Assembly: GCA_029706075.1 (NCBI GenBank)
Contig: JAINUG010000004.1
Coordinates: 232,001 to 296,000 of the forward strand
DNA: 64,000 nucleotides
Origin: Aldrovandia affinis
Lineage: Eukaryota > Chordata > Actinopteri > Notacanthiformes > Halosauridae
Direction of reading: 5' to 3'
Shown piece by piece: positions 57,434 to 64,000 of this stretch. The notes under the pieces are model-generated. The model was not told the origin of the DNA. It did no database searches and was given only the letters and a program-made list of their open reading frames with translations. Position 1 is the first letter of the stretch, and each line of letters opens with the position of its first letter. A program made the position numbers and the translations under genes.

Positions 57434-57814
57434 AAGACAGAAGTTCCCCTGGTGTACATCCTTAAAATCTGTAAAATCCCCACACACTCTAATAATGTCT
57501 TTATTTGCCTTTCATCAGGAAGTGGCTTCCTTCCTCTTTCCTCCAACCTGCCTGCACTCGTTCTGCAGGGAGTGCGAGTGCCACAACGTGGGAAGCCGAT
57601 TGGTTGGAGCTCCATCACTAGTTGCTAGGTGCAGCTGGTCGTGACCCTGAGAGTTTGAAATTAGTTGTGTGACAGAGTAACCCTGCTCTCTGCCTCTTCT
57701 TCGGTGGTTGCCAAAAGAGCAATAGCACCTGCAGCCACCGTGTCAGACGTAGTGATGCGGCCGCTGTGAAATCCACGGTAATTCGGACCTGCGTGTCTTG
57801 CAGGAAATAGCTGT

Positions 57815-57980
57815 CCCGTCCTCTGGGCCAATCAGGCAAGAGGGTCAGGGTAACGACCCGTCCCCTGGGCCAATCAGATGAGAGAGTCACGGTACAGACC
57901 CATCCTCTGCTCCAATGAGACGAGTCACGGAAAGGACCCATCCTCTGGACCAATCAGATGAGAGTCGCGGTACAGACGAG
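57815..57980. repeat. about 42-bp tandem repeat with CCAAT boxes
   Basis: CCAATCAGATGAGAGAG-type units recur at about 57829, 57871, 57914 and 57951. The array touches the stop codon of the four-TM gene. Confidence 0.8.
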
Positions 57981-57984
57981 AGGG

Positions 57985-58301
57985 TCAGGGTAAGGACATG
58001 TACCTCTTTTCGCCCCTGGTGATGGCCTGGTCTCTCTGGCAGTGGCCCTCGCTGAAGGAGCGGCAATCATACGGCAGAGTAGCGCCGCCCCGCCACCAGG
58101 CCTCGGCCGCCTTCATCAGGGCCGGCAGGGGGTCCGGCACCACACACTGCTCCACCAGGAACACCGCAGGCAGCACGCCCAATAGCAGCGCCCACCCGAA
58201 CGCCCCCAGCCAATAGGAGGAGCCCAGCTGGCCAGGATCAGCGCTGATCTCTGCCCAGTGCTGCCGCGTGAAGAGGGACCAGCACAGCAGGAAGAAGAAC
58301 C
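57985..58301 (-). CDS. four-TM gene, last coding exon
   Basis: Follows acceptor ATCAACAG. It encodes the end of TM3 (FFFLLCWSLFTRQ), the second loop, TM4 (WLGAFGWALLLGVLPAVFLV) and a cytoplasmic tail ending GEKRYMSLP. The stop codon sits at the very edge of a roughly 42-bp tandem repeat. A possible donor (AAAAGAG then GTACAT) 15 bases before the stop leaves a spliced alternative C-terminus open. Confidence 0.7.
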
Positions 58302-60104
58302 CTGTTGATTGGACGGGAGGAAGATCCAGGGGCAAAGTCAGCCTGAGGGGGCGTAGCCAATTGCATTGCAGTAACTTTTTCAGGTGAAATCCCAGTTATT
58401 CAAAACCCCACCCCATTATTATCATACAATAATAACAACAAATTATTAGTATCATTATTATTACTATTATTATTATGAAGAGTTTGGAGAGTTCTAGTTC
58501 TAATTCACAGTGTTCTATTCTGGAATTTTTCAGTTCGTTGAGGATGGCTGTGTTCGAAACCGCTCCCTATTCACTATATAGTGTGTACTCCATTTTGTAG
58601 TGTGCGACGAATTCTAAACTGTTAAACTGTAAAATGTTAAGAAAATACCCACAATTCACCGTGATTTGTAGTGAACAGCGAATGTACCCTACAATTTATC
58701 CTGTGTACCACAATGCAATGCGGTTGTGTCATACCGTCATACATACACTTCCGTTTATGCCTCAAGAACAAAAGTTGAGCCAACAGCAGTAAAACAGCAA
58801 CAGGAATCATGGTGGTGGTAACGTTAGCTAACTCCTTTAGCCACCGATAGCTACCGTTATTATCGCTATGGAAGTTGGTGCTAGTCGTGAGCTCGTGAGT
58901 TATCCTAACGTTATTTTCTCCACACGAGCTAGTTAGCTCACGACTTCCATAACGGTAGCTATTGGTGACTAAAGCAGTGGCTAGCAGACAGCACCACAAT
59001 TGACAAAACCACACTTGCACATCATTAGAATTTCAACATTTTGGGGGGGATTTAACATTCAAAACTGAACATGCAAACCCGATACCACCTGAGTACATTT
59101 CAACCTGCTGTCATGAGTGCTCGGTTTGTTTACGCAATACTGGGCGCATCCGCTTGCGTCACCTGAATATCCGGCACTTTTTTTTAACGCAAATGACGTT
59201 CAGTTGTAGTATCCGAAAACAGTTTGTCGTTCGCTACATAGTACACTATATAGTTAACACTATATAGGGAATAGGGAATAGGGAACGAGTGAGCGGTTTC
59301 GAACACAGCCGATATCATTAGCAGTCCTTTATGATGTCATCAATTAGAATCACCTAGAATGTTACGGCACATTCTAGAATAAACATAAACAGTGCAACAG
59401 TACTCCTCAGAGTTAAAGGCAGGGGGCGGCTTACCTGTGGCTGTGAGTGTGATGAGCATTAGGGTGGTGGGGTACAGGGCCTGTCCTGCCATGAGCAGGG
59501 ATCGCGTGTTGGAGTAAGACTGCACCGTACGGGACGTCCAGCAGCATGCGAACACCAGACACAGCGCCCCTGACCCCAGGGCCATGAGGAAGGAGAGCAC
59601 GGCGAACACTCGCTCCGCCTCCAGCGCTGCGGGACAGAAAGGGGGGAGGGGGGTTGAGCAAGGGTGGGAGGTATGCACAGTTACCCCCCCGGGCGTCTCA
59701 TTCCGGAACGTTCACACCGCACGCCAAACCGCTCTCCCAACATGCCTGAGCCCGCCGGAGGATTAACCGGATGCACCTCTTCAGAGCAGGGCATGGAAAA
59801 CCCGAACTAATACGCGAGTTTCAAAAGCACCATTTTGTGTTTCGCTTGCTGTCGTGCGCACTGGCAAATGGTTGCCAGGTGAGGGTTTTTACACAGACTC
59901 CCAAACGCTGTGCTGGGGGAGACCTCTCTACCCTCAGACCGATTCCACTGCACAATCTGTACCCAAACAAGGCCAGAGACCAGGTGTGAAATAATCAAGT
60001 CTTTTGTGTGTGTGTGTGAGTGTGTGTCTGTCTGTCTGTCTGTGTTAGCTCTCTGCGTGTGTGTCCATGCACGCATGTGTGTGTATGTGTGTGTGTATGT
60101 ATGT

Positions 60105-60146
<42 letters not shown>

Positions 60147-61083
60147 TGTTAGCTCTGATGTATGTGTCTGTGTGTGTGTGCGCATGTGTGCGTGTGTGCT
60201 TCCAAACTAGGGAGTGTAATGTAAAAAAACAAGGGGAACGAGGACCCCCCCAATAGTCCCCATCTGTTTCTACGGCTACAGAGCGGCTGGAACATGTCAA
60301 CACCTGCGCACGCCGCTGCATTCCTGCTGCTCACAGGTCCTCCCGTCCCCGGTAGCCAATTCCCCCCCCTCCCTCTCTGAAAAGCGCCTTTTATCAGATA
60401 AATCTGACACTGAATGAACTCTCACACACATCTTCATTTCAGATTAAATAACATACTCACACAGGGTTACTGAGTGGAAGGTTCAGTGCTCAGTGTTCAA
60501 TCTAACCTTCATGTGGCTTTCAATCTTAACTCTGACTCACGGACTTAACTCTGACTTCTGCACATCAGAACTGTGACTAATTCATTTGAAAAAATATTGT
60601 GCGAGAATTGTAAGAAGTAAATCAGTTCATCTTTGTCACTGTAAATATTAAATTAACCATACCTTTAAGGTAGGAAACTGAGGGATATAAGAGTACCTTT
60701 GTACAGCCATACGTACAACAACCTGTTATAATGGTGCTAAGAACAGGAGATAAAGACTGACCCTTCCCTTCATCGTCAAGCAATGGAAGACTAGCTTACA
60801 TCGTTTTCCCGTAAAGTAAAGAAACGTAGCGCCATGCTTGCTTAGATTGAACAGCTCCTCTTCATATATCAATTTTTTAACTCCTCCTCTTACCTTTGAT
60901 AATGATTCCTCCCGTCCAATCAGTGTCCGGTTCCGAGCTGTTACCAGGCGACCACAGCCCCCGGTCCCCCAGCCAGCAGGGGGCCCACACGGCGTACCCC
61001 ACAAACAGGCACCCCAAAACTCCCACGCTGGCCTCCGCAAAGCGGAACCGGCTCCCCAGGTTGTCCAGCTCCAGGGCGGTCAT
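57985..61083 (-). CDS. four-transmembrane claudin/PMP22-type membrane protein, unassigned
   Basis: Three coding exons (61083-60894, 59626-59435, 58301-57985), joined by GT-AG introns both in phase 1, give a 232-residue protein. It has four hydrophobic segments (about 17-37, 70-92, 104-136 and 157-180), a first extracellular loop with W...GLW (GLW at 42-44) and an N-glycosylation site NSS at 48. That layout is typical of the claudin/PMP22/EMP/LIM2/NKG7 superfamily. Unusually, the cysteine pair that normally follows GLW is absent, and a 20-residue hydrophilic N-terminus precedes TM1. The start ATG lies 8 bases after a splice acceptor. I cannot assign an orthologue; NKG7-like or LIM2-like proteins are possibilities. 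The last codons overlap a weak donor, so the C-terminus could differ. Confidence 0.75.
58546..59310. mobile_element. non-autonomous DNA transposon with nested inverted repeats
   Basis: 765 bp inside intron 2 of the four-TM gene. Ends are GGCTGTGTTCGAAACCGCTC and its inverse GAGCGGTTTCGAACACAGCC apart from one base, followed inwards by CTATATAGTG-like repeats. GAT lies directly outside both ends and may be a 3-bp target duplication. A second palindrome sits in the centre (about 58836-58894 against 58934-58973). No transposase. The superfamily is not clear to me. Confidence 0.75.
59435..59626 (-). CDS. four-TM gene, coding exon 2
   Basis: A 192-bp exon between acceptor CTGTCCCGCAG and donor GTAAGC. 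It encodes LEAERVFAVLSFLMALGSG, the rest of TM2, a short loop and the start of TM3 (LYPTTLMLITLTATG). Phase 1 at both ends, consistent with its neighbours. Confidence 0.75.
59627..60893 (-). other. intron 1 of the four-TM gene
   Basis: Donor GTAAGA and acceptor GTCCCGCAG. It contains a long (TG)n microsatellite at 60004-60205; the rest appears unique and carries no gene that I can see. Confidence 0.7.
60004..60205. repeat. (TG)n microsatellite in intron 1 of the four-TM gene
   Basis: TG run with TCTG and TATG interruptions. Confidence 0.95.
60894..61083 (-). CDS. four-TM gene, coding exon 1
   Basis: Encodes MTALELDNLGSRFRF, then TM1 (VGVLGCLFVGYAVWAPCW) and the first loop with GLWSPGNSS. 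It ends AAAG before donor GTAAGA (phase 1). A pyrimidine-rich acceptor (CTCTCTCAG) lies at 61100-61092, so the exon begins at 61091 with 8 untranslated bases. Confidence 0.75.
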
Positions 61084-61363
61084 GGTCCACACTGAGAGAG
61101 GGAGATGGAGGGATAGAGAGAGAGAGGGAGAGAGAAGACAGCAGGAGGGGGAAGAGAGAGGGAGCTCGTAAAGGTCAACAAGAAGCAAGAATGTCAATAC
61201 ACAACTGACCCGTGTCGACGCTAGCCCCATCTCCCACTAAGCAACAACAATGTTTTGGTCTTTAAAAAAAATAGGAGACCGCAGAACCACAGGGAACAGG
61301 CTGGAACACAGCAGCAACAAGAATAACACGAAATATTGGGAAATATGTTCTTCTCGTTCTCAC

Positions 61364-61560
61364 CTTTAGTTTTCCTCTTCTCAGTGCCTCTTGGTCAGGC
61401 AGGTGGAGCCCTTTGACATGAAAGGAGACGTATTTGAGAACCAGACGGGTGAAATACAAAACTCGGGGCGGACGCGGCGGAGTCGGGTCTCGTCTCGTCT
61501 CGATGCGGCGCTGCTTGCGGCAAAGCTGGCCTGGCGGCAGGGTCGGTCTGAGCACGCTCT
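61364..61560 (-). promoter_or_regulatory. probable 5' UTR exon and CpG-rich promoter of the four-TM gene
   Basis: On the - strand a good donor (AACTAAAG then GTGAGA, exon end 61364) lies about 270 bases before the acceptor of coding exon 1. The sequence at about 61460-61540 is locally rich in CpG, including GCGGACGCGGCGGAG on the + strand. This is read as the first non-coding exon and promoter; the 5' boundary is approximate. Confidence 0.4.
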
Positions 61561-61889
61561 GTCAGCTGTCAGCCGAGTGAATGAGAGAGCGCGACTACAG
61601 CAGCGTAATGACTAACGCTGAGTCCCCCTGCCAAACACGCCCCTTCTGGCTGGAATATGACACCTGCCCCCGATAGTTCCCCTTTACCCACGGTGGAAAC
61701 CCCCCCACCTCCTGTGGTTATAAACTCTCCGAGAAGACCCCGGCGAACAGCTTGCCGCCACCCCCCTTCCCCCTCCAGCCCCCACCCGTGACACGTCACT
61801 GCAGTGGGCTCAGTGGAAAGTGAAAGAGCGAAAAGCTACGGGTGAGAAACTGTGGAAACGCCGAAACATTCTGACAACACACAGCCCAC

Positions 61890-61891
<2 letters not shown>

Positions 61892-61973
<82 letters not shown>

Positions 61974-61980
61974 AGAGGAC
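61892..61980. repeat. (GA)n microsatellite
   Basis: About 39 near-perfect GA units. Confidence 0.95.
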
Positions 61981-63788
61981 ACTGCTTACATCATCCAACG
62001 GACCAGGTGTGCTCACAAGACACTGCACAGACAAGATGCACACACACGGTGGCAGATAGAGGCCACCTCAACAGTGAGAAAAACAGACCCGCACACAAAC
62101 ACACTTTTTTCTCACACCCTTCCCACCAGCTTAGACGTTACCTGGGGTCGCTGACGCATAGAAAACCACAGAAACACTGTCCTGAGTCACTGACGGAGCC
62201 TCTAAAACATTACTGTAGGCTTACAGTTTAACCACTCTGATCAAACGATAGCACTTTCCGCACCTGATTAAACTCCGCCTCCAGCTCCAGCCAATGGCCC
62301 GCCCCCTTCCCCATGGCGTGCTGATGGAAACCACCCCAAGCCCCCCACCTCCGAAAAACCACCCGTCACTCCAAGTTCCTTTTCTCTCTCTATATATCTA
62401 AGCAGGCAGAAAGCCCACAAAATACCAATAATTTCACTTCTCCCCGCCAACCAGCAGCACAACGAGTCCAGATTTGATGAACGCAGTTTCGATTTGTCTT
62501 GGCCAACGACAAGTGGTTTCTTTTAAAGCCTTGAGGTTCTCAGAGAGCAGTAGAGAATCACTGCGTTTATTTCTGAAGTATATTCACCCCCCCACCCTCA
62601 GACCTGACACGTGCTGCAATGTTTCATTAAATCGTTATTGTCCCATTTTAGGAGACCATTTTCATCCGTATTAGAAATGTGGAGGCGTTTCGTCTGAGAA
62701 AATATACTCACTCAATCTGCACCCAAGGGCACGAGCTAATAACGCAATTACATCACTCTCACTTGGGGACAAAATAAAGTTTTGGGCCGAAACAGTAGCA
62801 GCTTCGTGATTGGTTTCAATCACAGGATATGGGGAGAATTAGGAGGCCACATACATTTTATTTACTCCTCTATACGCAACATACAGGAAGCAGAAACCAA
62901 GAGGAAATGAGGAAGTGATTTATTCAGGAATATTACGTTTCTCCTGCTCAAAGTCGAGAGGCCCTCATAAATCGGAAGAATAAAAACTGCCAATATCGAA
63001 GTCCTGTTGTTGTCCGCGGAACCACTTCATTCTCTGGAGGGAGTCAACATCGAAAGTAAAAAGTCAATGAATGACTTTCCGAACCCTATTAAAAGCTTGT
63101 AAAGCCCCGCCCCCTCCCCGAACACAGCCCATAAACGTGACATGGATTACGTTGTAAAACTGCGCTTGGGGACACACATCTCGTAAGTGGCTCTGGATAA
63201 GACAGTCTGCTCTGGATAAGAGCGTCTGCTAAATGCTTAAAATGTCAAAAGTCTTTCCAGGTCGCCCGGGTTCGAAAGTGTGGTGACACACACTCAGGTT
63301 AGAGCCAGCGCTGTGGTGACACTACCCGAATGACCAGCCATGCCAAAAACACACCCATGACTCATTGCTGTGGCTGTGGGGCTTTTTCAATTCAACTCCA
63401 ACCTTCTTTCAGGGGGTCAAAATGGCTACAAAAAGGTTAACAGGGTTGCAGTGTCGCAAAGGTTTATTATCGTCTGCGATTCACAACAAGTAACAAATAT
63501 GAGCGGTACAAATATGAAGCCTTAGGTCCAGAAGGGCCTGGCTGGAGCCCTGCTGAACGTTAAGGGCCCGTATCAAACTCTGTTTGTAGAACCGGGTGAA
63601 CCGCTCCTGGAGTCCGAACAGAAACACTGAAAACCTCCTGAACCACGGATTTGGGCTGTTGATTGCCAAAAGCTGATAACACGGAAAGCAGATAAATTAA
63701 TGCACTGCAACGATAAAAATGTCAGTGCCTTGTCCAATGACCTCGGTGTTGTTTGAATTTAAATGTTTTAAAAACATGACTTTTCGTG
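61981..63788. other. intergenic, no gene seen
   Basis: Apparently unique except the V-SINE tail at 63190. A 62-codon frame on the - strand (63669-63481) has no recognisable domain. Confidence 0.4.
63190..63245 (+). mobile_element. V-SINE tail fragment, internally duplicated
   Basis: CTCTGGATAAGACAGTCTG followed by CTCTGGATAAGAGCGTCTG and CTAAATG: the conserved 3' domain of V-SINEs, present once in decayed and once in good form. Confidence 0.65.
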
Positions 63789-63971
63789 TACAGGTAATTG
63801 CCAAAATAAAGACACACACTTTATTTTGTAACTGAGGGATCCTTTAAACGATTGCAGTACCGAGAGTGTCCATCGTGGTTGCCACTGCTGGTACAAACGG
63901 ATTCGCTTGGCCAGGACTTTGTCCCCCCCCAGGGTACCACAGTGTTGCCTTGATTTTTGCAGTTACCTGTA
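63789..63971 (+). mobile_element. short Tc1-type MITE with intact ends
   Basis: 183 bp from TACAGGTAATTGCCAAAATA to TTTTTGCAGTTACCTGTA, TA at both borders, no coding capacity. Same subfamily as 56380-56556. Confidence 0.8.
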
Positions 63972-64000
63972 TCAGGAAAAATGTCAAATCAATAAAAGAC

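Noticed and set aside
58637-59020. 127-codon - strand frame in intron 2 of the four-TM gene
   Set aside because: Falls wholly inside the non-autonomous transposon at 58546-59310 and crosses its central palindrome.

Overview
This window is nuclear DNA of a ray-finned fish, almost certainly a teleost. It is dominated by non-coding sequence with long (CA/TG)n and (GA)n microsatellites, Tc1-like transposon relics, V-SINE and tRNA-derived SINEs, and LINE 3' ends. The landmark is the RAG recombinase locus: rag2 on the + strand (27187-28801) and rag1 on the - strand (37892-32522). They are convergent, tail to tail, with about 3.7 kb between them, as in other jawed vertebrates. rag1 is split into three coding exons with canonical splice sites, an intron pattern known from teleosts and absent from tetrapods.

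Layout. 1-20.8 kb: intergenic; minisatellites of 63 bp and 54 bp, a Tc1-like relic, two adjacent V-SINEs, a hAT-like MITE, an inverted-repeat block and an L2-like LINE fragment. 20.8 kb: one short candidate coding exon on the - strand, possibly from an IFTAP-like gene diverging from rag2 as in mammals. 26.7-27.2 kb: possible divergent promoter and the 5' splice acceptor of rag2. 27.2-28.8 kb: rag2. 28.8-32.5 kb: RAG intergenic stretch with a CCAAT/TATA arrangement. 32.5-37.9 kb: rag1. 38-57 kb: intergenic, with several Tc1-derived elements, a young SINE with a perfect target-site duplication, a 37-bp minisatellite and one 100-base assembly gap (53947-54046). 58-61.6 kb: a three-coding-exon, four-transmembrane protein gene of claudin/PMP22 type on the - strand. 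61.6-64 kb: intergenic.

RAG1 carries the DDE catalytic core, the RING/zinc-finger dimerisation region and the nonamer-binding domain. RAG2 carries the kelch propeller, an acidic hinge and the H3K4me3-binding PHD finger. Together they form the V(D)J recombinase. As printed, both reading frames are interrupted by single-base indels: two deletions in rag2 and one insertion in rag1. Everything else is intact and all catalytic residues are present. Sequencing or assembly error is therefore the leading explanation, but real loss of function cannot be excluded from the sequence alone. I found no clearly undescribed biological system. The best leads are the RAG indels, the four-TM neighbour, the nested-palindrome elements and the candidate regulatory sequences.
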